Shown piece by piece: positions 1 to 5,503 of a DNA stretch of 5,952 nt. The stretch's first letter is position 1. Every line of letters begins with the position of its first letter. The translations under genes and the position numbers were made by a program. Source of the stretch: an uncultured Methanobrevibacter sp. (GTDB taxonomy: Archaea > Methanobacteriota > Methanobacteria > Methanobacteriales > Methanobacteriaceae); the NCBI RefSeq assembly GCF_937898925.1, contig NZ_CALDKF010000055.1, positions 1 through 5,952 of the forward strand, in the 5' to 3' direction. Below the pieces are notes generated by a model, which did not search any database, was not told where the DNA came from, and saw only the letters and a list, made by a program, of their open reading frames with translations.

Positions 1-50
1 TTTTATATTAGGATGGCAAATTCCAAACTAAAGAAAATAGACTAATAAAT

Positions 51-58
51 AAAAAAAA
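51..58 (-). terminator. Possible poly-T terminator of the DUF4143 ATPase gene
   Basis: Read on the minus strand, a run of eight T lies about ten bases after the TAG stop of the ATPase gene, inside a T-rich stretch and without an obvious hairpin. Archaeal RNA polymerase commonly terminates at such U-rich tracts, so a terminator is plausible. In DNA this AT-rich the run could also be chance. Confidence 0.4.
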
Positions 59-68
59 TAATATAAAG

Positions 69-1355
69 CTACTTCAAACAACCAATCGGAATGACTTTCA
101 CTCCATCAGCCCTGGTGTAAGCCATTTCACCACCGGTTATGACAGCTAAAAAGCTTGGCTCCTCTAAGTCAATCTTTTTATTTTCAACACTTTTTTTAAT
201 CAATTTCTTTAATTTAAGCAGGTTTTCAGCTCCCTTATCAATTTCCCTGTTTCCTAACTTGAATTCAATCAATGCATACCTTCCATCACTTAAATATATT
301 ATGCAATCTGCTTCAAGACCACTATCGTCATTGTAATATAATATATCTCCATTAAGAGAACTTGAGTAAACCAGCAAGTCACGTATGCACAGGTTTTCGA
401 ATATGAACCCAAAGGTTTCAAAGTCCTTCAATAATTTCTCAGGTGTCAGGTTAAGGCTTGCCACTGCTATTGATGGGTCTATAAATTCCTTTTTGTAGGA
501 TTTTCTGATTGTGTTTGCAGAACGAATGTTGGGTGACCATGCAGGAATGTTTTGGATTACATACAATCTTTCAAGAGCATTGAGATAAGAATTATAGGTA
601 GGCAATGAAATATCCTCGTATTCAGTCCTAATATCTTTCATGAGTGTTTTTTTAGTTGCCAATGTTGAAATGTTTCTGGCATATGACTTCAGAATCGCTT
701 TTACCCTTTGAGGATTACGTTTAACCCCATCCACCTCTGAAACATCACTATTGCATATTATATCTATATAATCAGATACGATTGACAATTGCTGCTTTCT
801 GGTTTTCTTGTTTAAAGATTCCGGCCATCCACCTCTGCAAGCGGCAAATATCAAATCAGTTATTGAAAGATTTGATTTTAAACCGTCAATGTTTAAATTC
901 TCATCATCAAATAAGTCCATTAATGAAATTTCTCCTGTGGATTCACCGCTTTCATATAAACTCATTGGCCGCATCACTATTCTTTTTATTCTGCCTGCTC
1001 CTGAATGCTTGATTTTACTTTCGTCAACTGTTGTTGAACCTGTTAAAACATATGCCCCCTCTTCGTCTGATTCATCCACCAAATATCTTACGGCATCCCA
1101 TAGCTCTGGTGCCATCTGCCATTCATCAATAAGCAATGGCTTTTCCCCTTTTAGGAGTTCTAAGGGATTGGTATCTGCAAGCTTTAAATAAGATTTCCCA
1201 TTTACAGGATGTTGAAGTTCTATTAAACTGTTACATTGTTGCTTTGCTGTTGTGGTCTTACCACACCACTTTGGACCAGTTATGACCACTGCACCCATAT
1301 ACTCTAAAGATTCCCTTAGTTCCTGGTCAGTGTATCTTGGTAAATATTTTTTCAT
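69..1355 (-). CDS. DUF4143-type AAA ATPase (ATP-binding protein)
   Basis: Predicted cytoplasmic P-loop ATPase of the AAA/DUF4143 group, 428 residues from the chosen start, which is full length for the family. Residues 27-34 form the Walker A loop (GPKWCGKT), 74-80 the Walker B strand (LLIDEWQ, with D77/E78), about 103-108 the sensor strand (YVLTGS), and 117-122 the family's HSGAGR motif followed by MRPMSLYE. The C-terminal DUF4143 part ends in a PD-(D/E)xK-like fold: E348, D350, then E364-x-K366. A longer frame begins at a GTG (1364), but the ATG at 1355 has AGTGAT four bases upstream and gives the usual family N-terminus, so ATG is preferred. The gene stands alone and starts right beside the 23-base repeat array. 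The substrate is unknown; roles in DNA handling or defence have been suggested for related ATPases, but nothing here proves one. Confidence 0.9.
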   Translation of the reverse strand: MKKYLPRYTDQELRESLEYMGAVVITGPKWCGKTTTAKQQCNSLIELQHPVNGKSYLKLADTNPLELLKGEKPLLIDEWQMAPELWDAVRYLVDESDEEGAYVLTGSTTVDESKIKHSGAGRIKRIVMRPMSLYESGESTGEISLMDLFDDENLNIDGLKSNLSITDLIFAACRGGWPESLNKKTRKQQLSIVSDYIDIICNSDVSEVDGVKRNPQRVKAILKSYARNISTLATKKTLMKDIRTEYEDISLPTYNSYLNALERLYVIQNIPAWSPNIRSANTIRKSYKKEFIDPSIAVASLNLTPEKLLKDFETFGFIFENLCIRDLLVYSSSLNGDILYYNDDSGLEADCIIYLSDGRYALIEFKLGNREIDKGAENLLKLKKLIKKSVENKKIDLEEPSFLAVITGGEMAYTRADGVKVIPIGCLK

Positions 1356-1359
1356 CTTA

Positions 1360-1366
1360 ATCACTT
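1360..1366 (-). promoter_or_regulatory. Shine-Dalgarno site that decides the ATPase start
   Basis: On the minus strand AAGTGAT lies four bases before the ATG at 1355 and matches the GGTGAT part of an archaeal anti-Shine-Dalgarno target. It overlaps the alternative GTG start at 1364, which has no comparable site before it. This is why the shorter start was chosen. Confidence 0.6.
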
Positions 1367-1473
1367 TTTTATACTTTTCATAGGTTTAATTTTATACTTT
1401 TCATCAAATTTATTTTATACTTTTCATAATATAAATTTTATGTTTTTCACTATTTTTATTTTATACTTTTCAT
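1367..1473. repeat. Five phased 23-base repeats, probable operator/promoter array of the ATPase gene
   Basis: The plus strand carries TTTTATACTTTTCAT at 1367-1381, 1390-1404, 1413-1427 and 1459-1473, all identical, and a 12/15 copy at 1436-1450. The starts are exactly 23 bases apart. The 8-base spacers also partly agree: CAAATTTA after unit 2 and AAAATTTA after unit 5. A badly decayed sixth unit may begin at 1482, again in register. Read toward the ATPase, each copy is ATGAAAAGTATAAAA, which contains a purine-rich BRE-like part followed by TATAAAA. The TATA of unit 2 (1390-1396) would place a transcript start near 1367, giving a leader of about 12 bases that just includes the Shine-Dalgarno site. 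Likely a binding array for a regulator, perhaps the ATPase itself. Spacers are too short and similar for CRISPR. Confidence 0.8.
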
Positions 1474-1683
1474 AAAATTTATTTTACAATTTCTCCAACT
1501 GAAGTATTTAAATTATTAAACTCAAAAACAATGAATTAGTATGATATTAATTATATAAAAGGAGTTATATAAATATTTTTAAAAAATGAATAATTACAAG
1601 TCTCTAATTAAAAAATAAACTATATATAACTATTTATAAACAAAATACAAGTTTTTTATGAAAAATTATAAATTAACCAAAGG

Positions 1684-1705
1684 AATTATAAAAAGATTTA
1701 TAATT
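1684..1705. repeat. Inverted repeat over the promoter of the four-Cys/radical SAM operon
   Basis: AATTATAAA (1684-1692) and TTTATAATT (1697-1705) are perfect 9-base arms around the 4-base centre AAGA. A further direct copy of AATTATAAA lies at 1664-1672, exactly 20 bases upstream of the left arm. The right arm contains the likely TATA box. This could be a repressor or activator site, or TATA-like elements facing both ways. All arm bases are A or T, so chance is a real alternative. Confidence 0.4.
1691..1704 (+). promoter_or_regulatory. Putative BRE/TATA promoter of the four-Cys protein gene
   Basis: AAAAGA (1691-1696) followed by TTTATAAT (1697-1704) resembles an archaeal BRE plus TATA box. 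Transcription would begin about 26 bases downstream, near 1727, leaving a 5' leader of about 75 bases before the ATG at 1804. The box is the best candidate seen, but other TATA-like strings such as 1633-1640 exist in this AT-rich stretch. Confidence 0.4.
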
Positions 1706-1803
1706 TTTAAAAACAAATATTATTTTAAGAAGGGGTGAAAAGGTTTATTGCTTATTTTAATTTCACTACTTTTTTTAAATTCTTCATTATAAGGGGGTAA
1801 ATT

Positions 1804-2250
1804 ATGAATGGAAGAGACAAATGTGAACTCTTAAATGAGATCAGACAAAAAATAGCTCTCAAAAACAACATAGAATTTAACATTGAAGAATGCACATTCG
1901 AAGGAGACTGCTCAGGAACATGTCCTAAATGTGAAAGCGAGCTTGAATATCTGGAAAATGAACTGAATAAAAAACAAGCAAATGGTGAAAAAATAGAACT
2001 GGAAGGAATATTACCCTTAGAAGAGATGGAACCAACTGAATTAACATGTGGAGACTTGTTTGTACCCTTTGGAGATTTTGGTCCTTCAAAACCTTTTGAA
2101 GAAGTGGAAGTTATTTTAGAAGAGGATAGCGAACTTTTTGAACATTTCGGATGGGGTCCAAATGATTACTCTCATAGATTTGGACAAAACATCGTTCGAA
2201 AATTTTTCTATGATGTAGATGAGGTGGAGGGGGATTTTGATGACTCCTAA
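1804..2250 (+). CDS. Four-cysteine knuckle protein, partner of the radical SAM gene (unknown function)
   Basis: A small acidic, probably cytoplasmic protein of 148 residues. After a short helical N-terminus comes C30-x5-C36-x3-C40-x2-C43 (ECTFEGDCSGTCPKCESE), a likely zinc or iron-sulfur site, followed by a charged helix (45-60). The C-terminal half is rich in glycine, phenylalanine and acid (CGDLFVPFGDFG at 82-93, FGWGPNDYSHRFGQ at 115-128) and lacks membrane segments. The CxxEGxCxGTCPxC type of motif reminds me of small proteins in anaerobic gut bacteria, but I cannot name the family. The start is firm: AGGGGGT sits five bases before the ATG. Its last 11 bases overlap the radical SAM gene, so the two are almost certainly co-translated. 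It could be the substrate, the electron or cluster donor, or a docking partner of that enzyme. Confidence 0.8.
   Translation: MNGRDKCELLNEIRQKIALKNNIEFNIEECTFEGDCSGTCPKCESELEYLENELNKKQANGEKIELEGILPLEEMEPTELTCGDLFVPFGDFGPSKPFEEVEVILEEDSELFEHFGWGPNDYSHRFGQNIVRKFFYDVDEVEGDFDDS
2226..2233 (+). promoter_or_regulatory. Shine-Dalgarno site that decides the radical SAM start
   Basis: GGAGGGGG lies inside the end of the four-Cys gene, six bases before the ATG at 2240. A frame-mate ATG at 2219 would include this site in its coding sequence and has no Shine-Dalgarno of its own, so 2240 is taken as the start. Confidence 0.75.
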
Positions 2251-2935
2251 AATCAATATTCTATCAATATCCAGGCTTAGAACATATACAGATGGGGATG
2301 GAATTACTTCACTTGTAATTTCTGCAGGATGTCCTTTAAGATGTGCTTATTGCCTTAATCCTAACACATGGGATGGAACACTCCAGCCAAAATCCATAAC
2401 TGTAGATCAATTATATGAAGAGCTGAAAAGGGACAATATTTATTTTCTATCAACTGGTGGAGGAGTATCATTTGGAGGGGGAGAACCTCTACTGCAACAC
2501 GAATTTATTAAAGAGTTTATAAAAAAATACAAATCAACCAAATGGAAATTCTATCTAGAAACATCTCTATCAACTGATTTGGAATCATTAAAAGATGTAA
2601 TAGACCTTATCGACTATTTTTACGTAGATTGCAAAGACATGAACAAAACCAGATATGAATTATACACCGGAGGAGATTATGACTTATTTTTAAACAATTT
2701 AACTTATCTGAAAGATCATGTTGATGGAGATAAAATTAAAATTAGAGTTCCAAAAATTAAAGGATTGCATAAGAGATTTGAATTCGTGGAAACTGATTTA
2801 AAACTCAGAAGTATGGGATTTGAAAACATTGAACTGGTTGATTACATAGATGAAGTGGAAAAGTATAAGAAAATATCAAAAATAGCTATTAAGAATAGAG
2901 AAGACTTCTTAGAAAAAATTAAAAAAAGTGATTAA
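2240..2935 (+). CDS. Radical SAM protein related to glycyl radical enzyme activases
   Basis: Predicted oxygen-sensitive radical SAM enzyme, 231 residues. C31-x3-C35-x2-C38 within SAGCPLRCAYCLNPNTW binds the [4Fe-4S] cluster. GGGVSFGGGEP (73-83) holds the SAM-binding GGE motif. ETS (107-109), D130-x-K132-D133 and IRVPKIKG (168-175) are placed as in pyruvate formate-lyase activase. The DGDGITS segment (18-24) replaces the usual DGPGIR, a small departure. There is no ferredoxin-like insert with extra CxxC pairs, so only the single catalytic cluster is expected. Length fits PflA/NrdG-like activases (about 150-250). No glycyl radical enzyme is in the window; the overlapping four-Cys gene is the only visible partner. 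Candidate roles are activation of a distant enzyme, or modification of or dependence on the partner protein. Family assignment is strong, substrate unknown. Confidence 0.88.
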   Translation: MTPKINILSISRLRTYTDGDGITSLVISAGCPLRCAYCLNPNTWDGTLQPKSITVDQLYEELKRDNIYFLSTGGGVSFGGGEPLLQHEFIKEFIKKYKSTKWKFYLETSLSTDLESLKDVIDLIDYFYVDCKDMNKTRYELYTGGDYDLFLNNLTYLKDHVDGDKIKIRVPKIKGLHKRFEFVETDLKLRSMGFENIELVDYIDEVEKYKKISKIAIKNREDFLEKIKKSD

Positions 2936-2936
2936 A

Positions 2937-2999
2937 ATGAAAATAGTATCTTGGAACTGTTGTAAAAATTTTAAAGAAAAATGAAAAGAAATAAAATAG
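2937..2999 (+). pseudogene. Remnant of an EEP-family (exonuclease III-like) gene start
   Basis: One base after the radical SAM stop, an ATG begins MKIVSWNCCKNFKEK and then meets TGA (2982-2984). Reading through the TGA gives KEIK before a TAG (2997-2999). MKIVSWNC followed by F-[RK]-x-K-[YF]-K-E-[IL] is the typical N-terminus of endonuclease/exonuclease/phosphatase family proteins, whose first strand carries the conserved metal-binding Asn (N7 here). AGTGAT overlapping the end of the radical SAM gene still sits in Shine-Dalgarno position. The other 200 or more residues expected for the family are absent and the next gene begins at 3034. This is best read as a gene destroyed by a stop mutation and deletion that was once third in the operon. 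A chance match of a 15-codon frame cannot be excluded. Confidence 0.5.
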
Positions 3000-3002
3000 C
3001 AA

Positions 3003-3010
3003 TTTTTATA
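3003..3010 (+). promoter_or_regulatory. TATA box of the zinc-ribbon/TPR gene, implying a leaderless transcript
   Basis: TTTTTATA is centred about 27 bases before the ATG at 3034, the distance normally seen between an archaeal TATA box and the transcript start. No Shine-Dalgarno-like purine run lies between it and the ATG. Together these fit an mRNA that begins at or next to the start codon. Confidence 0.45.
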
Positions 3011-3033
3011 CTAAATAAAAATAAACTAAAATC

Positions 3034-3603
3034 ATGGAAACAGAAATAAAAATCTGCCCTCAATGCAACAGACTATACCAAGAAAAAGAGGAATGCCCAA
3101 AGTGCAATATAGAACTGGAATCACTAGAAGCATATGCACAAAAGCTAGACAAGTGCCTTGAGTATAGAAGAGGACTTCACATAGATTACATAGACCCATC
3201 ATATGCTGAAGAACATAAGAAAGAGGGAATTAACAATTACTTCAAAGCATACATGACCTTGCTTAGGGTAGACCCTCTAAACAGGGAAAAGTATCTCTAT
3301 GGATTGGTAAAGGTCTATGACATATTCGATGGCGGATATGACTATCTAAGCAAGCTTGACCATAGGGTCGTTTTAAAAATACTCGACCGCCTTTTGGAAT
3401 ACGATCCAGACAATGAAGATTACCTCTACATTAAGCTCCGTTACCTATTCTACAAGGAAAGAGAATATAAGGAGGCATTGAAAATTGCCAATAGGCTACT
3501 CGAAATGGACAGCGAAAATGAAGACTACATTTCCTTCAAGGAAGCTGCATTGGAAGAGATAGGTGAGGAACCAGATGAGAAATACTTTAAGCTAATGTTT
3601 TAA
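3034..3603 (+). CDS. Zinc-ribbon protein with TPR-like repeats
   Basis: A soluble protein of 189 residues of unknown role. C8-x2-C11 and C21-x2-C24 (CPQC, CPKC) form an N-terminal zinc knuckle. The rest is helical, with three similar boundaries, LLRVDPLNREKYLY (76-89), LLEYDPDNEDYLY (120-132) and LLEMDSENEDYISF (155-168), as in tetratricopeptide helices that bind other proteins. There is no signal peptide or membrane segment. The start is the first in-frame ATG and leaves the knuckle intact; it has no Shine-Dalgarno site, and a TATA box at the right distance suggests leaderless translation. It stands apart from the radical SAM operon through the EEP remnant and its own promoter. The zinc knuckle plus TPR layout suggests an adaptor or scaffold, but the partner cannot be told from here. 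Confidence 0.8.
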   Translation: METEIKICPQCNRLYQEKEECPKCNIELESLEAYAQKLDKCLEYRRGLHIDYIDPSYAEEHKKEGINNYFKAYMTLLRVDPLNREKYLYGLVKVYDIFDGGYDYLSKLDHRVVLKILDRLLEYDPDNEDYLYIKLRYLFYKEREYKEALKIANRLLEMDSENEDYISFKEAALEEIGEEPDEKYFKLMF

Positions 3604-3784
3604 CTGGGATGAAAAAAAACATTAATCTAAATCCATACCCCTCCCAACCATAATGCTCAAAATCTTCATCCAAACCTCTAATCAATTCCTTCATAGAATA
3701 GTCTAATAAAAATATGCAAACAGGAAATGCAAGATTCACCCATGTAGCATACCATTCAAGAATAATAATATCACCACCAATCAA
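3587..3784 (-). pseudogene. Coding-like minus-strand fragment, possible fossil of a membrane protein
   Basis: A 65-residue frame starts only at TTG and runs into the last 17 bases of the zinc-ribbon/TPR gene. It looks more like real coding sequence than its surroundings: G-rich first codon positions, A/T-rich third positions, and a sensible product with a hydrophobic stretch (WVNLAFPVCIFLL) followed by a charged segment (MKELIRGLDEDFEHYGWEGYG). The open frame continues upstream without a stop to about 3856 but offers no ATG, and GGTGGTGAT near 3771-3779 falls inside the frame rather than before a usable start. I read it as the decayed remainder of a gene that has lost its start. A small live gene starting at TTG, or chance, are alternatives. 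Confidence 0.3.
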
Positions 3785-3812
3785 AAACAGCTTACATTTA
3801 ATAAGTAGGAAT

Positions 3813-3821
3813 AATATATAA
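3813..3821 (+). promoter_or_regulatory. TATA box of the zinc-ribbon/repeat protein gene
   Basis: AATATATAA is centred about 42 bases before the ATG at 3859 and predicts transcription from about 3843, just ahead of the Shine-Dalgarno site GAGGGGAT (3846-3853), which lies five bases before the ATG. The short leader with a strong ribosome site contrasts with the leaderless neighbour upstream. Confidence 0.45.
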
Positions 3822-3858
3822 AGATTATCATTCCAAATAATATTTGAGGGGATAAATC

Positions 3859-4467
3859 ATGAACTACTGTTTCAACTGTGGAGCCAAACTAATAGAAAAA
3901 GATCAAAAGTTCTGCATAAAGTGTGGAACCAAATTAGTTGAACACGAAGAGAAATACAAAGACTATCTAAAAGAATCCCACAGCAAGTACAATAAAAGGG
4001 AAGGGGAATCCTATAACGATTACCTTGAAAGAATCAACTCACCAGTGAAAAATAAAATAGCTACTGAAGAGAAAGAAGAAGATTACATTGACTATGACCC
4101 TCTCAAAACATATAAGGAAAACAATCCTCAAATAAACTATCCTAAATCAGAAAGAGAAGATGATGATTCATATGAGACAATAGCTGATGAAAATAGAAAA
4201 GAAGTTATTGTAGAGGGCATGTTCGGAAAACCTTCAGTGTCCACAGAAGGAAACTTTATAGTTGAAGGAATGTACGGCCGGCCTAAATACTACATCGATG
4301 GAGACATAATCAGGGAAAACAATCAATTCGGAAGGCCAGCATATAGAATAGACGGCAACTATATAAGAGAAGGAATGTATGGAAGGCCTAAGTATTATAT
4401 TGATGGTGATTTGATTAAAGAGAACAATCAATTTGGTAGAGTGGTTGGTAGAAGGAAAAAATACTAA
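3859..4467 (+). CDS. Zinc-ribbon protein with C-terminal tandem repeats
   Basis: 202 residues, function unknown. C4-x2-C7 and C19-x2-C22 (CFNCG, CIKCG) form a classical N-terminal zinc ribbon. A charged, probably disordered linker (about 30-115) rich in Glu, Lys, Asp, Ser and Tyr follows. The C-terminus is five units of 16-18 residues with the pattern G-[RK]-P-x-Y-x-I-[DE]-G-[ND]-x-I, likely short beta-hairpins as in other repeated xGxPxYxIxGxxI proteins. No signal peptide or membrane helix is present, so it is probably cytoplasmic. The start is supported by GAGGGGAT five bases upstream. The stop codon abuts the stop of the converging mcrC with no base between, so no terminator separates them. 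No enzymatic motif is visible; a binding or scaffold role is a guess. Confidence 0.82.
   Translation: MNYCFNCGAKLIEKDQKFCIKCGTKLVEHEEKYKDYLKESHSKYNKREGESYNDYLERINSPVKNKIATEEKEEDYIDYDPLKTYKENNPQINYPKSEREDDDSYETIADENRKEVIVEGMFGKPSVSTEGNFIVEGMYGRPKYYIDGDIIRENNQFGRPAYRIDGNYIREGMYGRPKYYIDGDLIKENNQFGRVVGRRKKY
4210..4464 (+). repeat. Five tandem protein repeats inside the zinc-ribbon gene
   Basis: Units lie at residues 118-134, 135-151, 152-169, 170-186 and 187-202. Units 2 and 4 (EGMYGRPKYYIDGD) are nearly identical, as are the starts of units 3 and 5 (ENNQFGR), so there is also a two-unit period of 35 residues. The first unit keeps the layout (EGMFGKPSVSTEGNFI) and the last is degenerate and ends in a basic tail. 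Confidence 0.85.
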
Positions 4468-5496
4468 TCAAGCTTTCAAGTAATCCTCAACAATACTATC
4501 TAACTGATTTTTAATCATTTCAAAATCCTGATTCAAGTCAAGAGTCTTAACACTTATTCTATTACCGCTCATTGAATAATCATGGTCTGGCTGTATCTCT
4601 TCCCTAGTTCTAGCATACAATAGCATACCAGAGACTTCATTATCCACTTCAACTTCCTTGTTTTTAACATAAGTGAATATTTGATAGAGATTATGTGAAT
4701 GAATGGTTCTTGTATCAAAATAGCTTTGAGTGGTGTTTGAATAGTATTTGGCATCGATAATCAAGATCTTGTCCTCATATTCCAATGTGATGTCAGTCTG
4801 CATACGAGGCAACATTTCACTGAAATCATCATCCAATTGCCATTCTATTTGAGGAGAATATGCCTTTAAATATTTATGTTCTTTTCTATAGTAATTTAAA
4901 ATGAATTTCTCATACAATCTATTCATAAGCTGATTATCCAAGAATTCCATTAGCTTCTTCTCACCTTTTTTCTCAGACTGCAATAATCCCTTGAGAGTAA
5001 GGTTGCAAATTCCAATAATCATTCTGTAATCCTGATTATTTCTATCATAGCGAATTTGCCAATTAATTGAATTTGTATCTAAAGTATCTACATCACGGAA
5101 GTATAAAAGAATATTTTTTATACCGCGTCTTTGTATTTTAGTTATAGGTGCTTTTAAAAGTATAGTTAAGGTAGTCTTTATTATTTTATTTAAGTCACTA
5201 TTCACGGAAAACTCATCGTATATACAGTTCAGTTTCTTGTTGATAAAATTAAGTTCATTTATGGACTCTGTTATGTTGATTTTTCCTCTGATGGAACTGG
5301 TTGTTTCATCCACTTCAATGTAGTCTCTATAAAGACCTTGCTTGATCTGCTTATTGAGAGCAATTATAAGAAGTTCACTGAATAGCTCATAGATATTGTC
5401 AAATTCTTCTGAAGCTACCTTCTTATACTCTTTAAAGTTCAAACTGTAAAATGCATAGCTCAGCATATAGTAGATGTTTTTAATTGGTGGGGACAT
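4468..5496 (-). CDS. mcrC: McrC, endonuclease subunit of a McrBC type IV restriction system
   Basis: Predicted nuclease partner of McrB: in this system McrB binds modified (methylated) DNA and drives GTP-dependent translocation, and McrC cuts. At 342 residues it is close to the 348 of E. coli McrC. The N-terminus PIKNIYYMLSYAF (4-16), RGKI (70-73) and YDEFS with N103 and K107 are typical of the family. The catalytic motif T234-D235-x12-D248-A249-K250 matches the TDx12DAK motif known for McrC, and NLYQIFTYV (269-277) follows as in related PD-(D/E)xK nucleases. All visible catalytic residues are intact, so it should be active. The ATG lies seven bases after the mcrB stop, with the weak site AGGCGAG overlapping that stop, which points to translational coupling. 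It converges on the repeat protein gene without a gap. Confidence 0.93.
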   Translation of the reverse strand: MSPPIKNIYYMLSYAFYSLNFKEYKKVASEEFDNIYELFSELLIIALNKQIKQGLYRDYIEVDETTSSIRGKINITESINELNFINKKLNCIYDEFSVNSDLNKIIKTTLTILLKAPITKIQRRGIKNILLYFRDVDTLDTNSINWQIRYDRNNQDYRMIIGICNLTLKGLLQSEKKGEKKLMEFLDNQLMNRLYEKFILNYYRKEHKYLKAYSPQIEWQLDDDFSEMLPRMQTDITLEYEDKILIIDAKYYSNTTQSYFDTRTIHSHNLYQIFTYVKNKEVEVDNEVSGMLLYARTREEIQPDHDYSMSGNRISVKTLDLNQDFEMIKNQLDSIVEDYLKA

Positions 5497-5503
5497 AACT
5501 CGC

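Larger units (their letters stand above)
1482..1803. other. Gene-poor, very AT-rich leader and promoter region
   Basis: No convincing protein gene or structured RNA is visible here. The stretch holds a possible sixth decayed unit of the 23-base array (1482-1496), three AATTATAAA-type elements (1664-1705), a TATA-like box, and a second Shine-Dalgarno-like GGGGTGA (1732-1738) about 65 bases before the next gene. Short open frames occur (1658-1738, 26 codons; 1735-1800, 21 codons from GTG; 1748-1792, 14 codons from TTG), but frames this short are expected by chance in such sequence. Confidence 0.5.

Noticed and set aside
1..68. Possible end of another gene left of the ATPase terminator
   Set aside because: Too short to read; no frame or motif could be supported.
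139..1191. Plus-strand open frames opposite the ATPase gene
   Set aside because: They are antisense shadows of a well-supported family gene, with no ribosome sites or recognisable products.
1356..1364. Longer ATPase starting at GTG 1364
   Set aside because: The only ribosome site overlaps this GTG and is well placed for the ATG at 1355; the family N-terminus also begins there.
1367..1381. Mini-frames of the type MKSIK-stop starting in each repeat copy on the minus strand
   Set aside because: They come automatically from the repeat sequence, have no ribosome site, and shift frame from unit to unit because 23 is not a multiple of three.
1367..1473. CRISPR array reading of the phased repeats
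   Set aside because: The repeat is 15 bases, the spacers only 8 bases and similar to one another, and no cas gene is present.
2219..2239. Radical SAM start at ATG 2219
   Set aside because: The strong GGAGGGGG site would lie inside the coding sequence, and it is ideally spaced for the ATG at 2240.
4234..4754. Minus-strand frames opposite the repeat gene (4234-4431) and in another frame within mcrC (4569-4754)
   Set aside because: They are shadows of the tandem repeats and of mcrC; neither has a sensible start or family.
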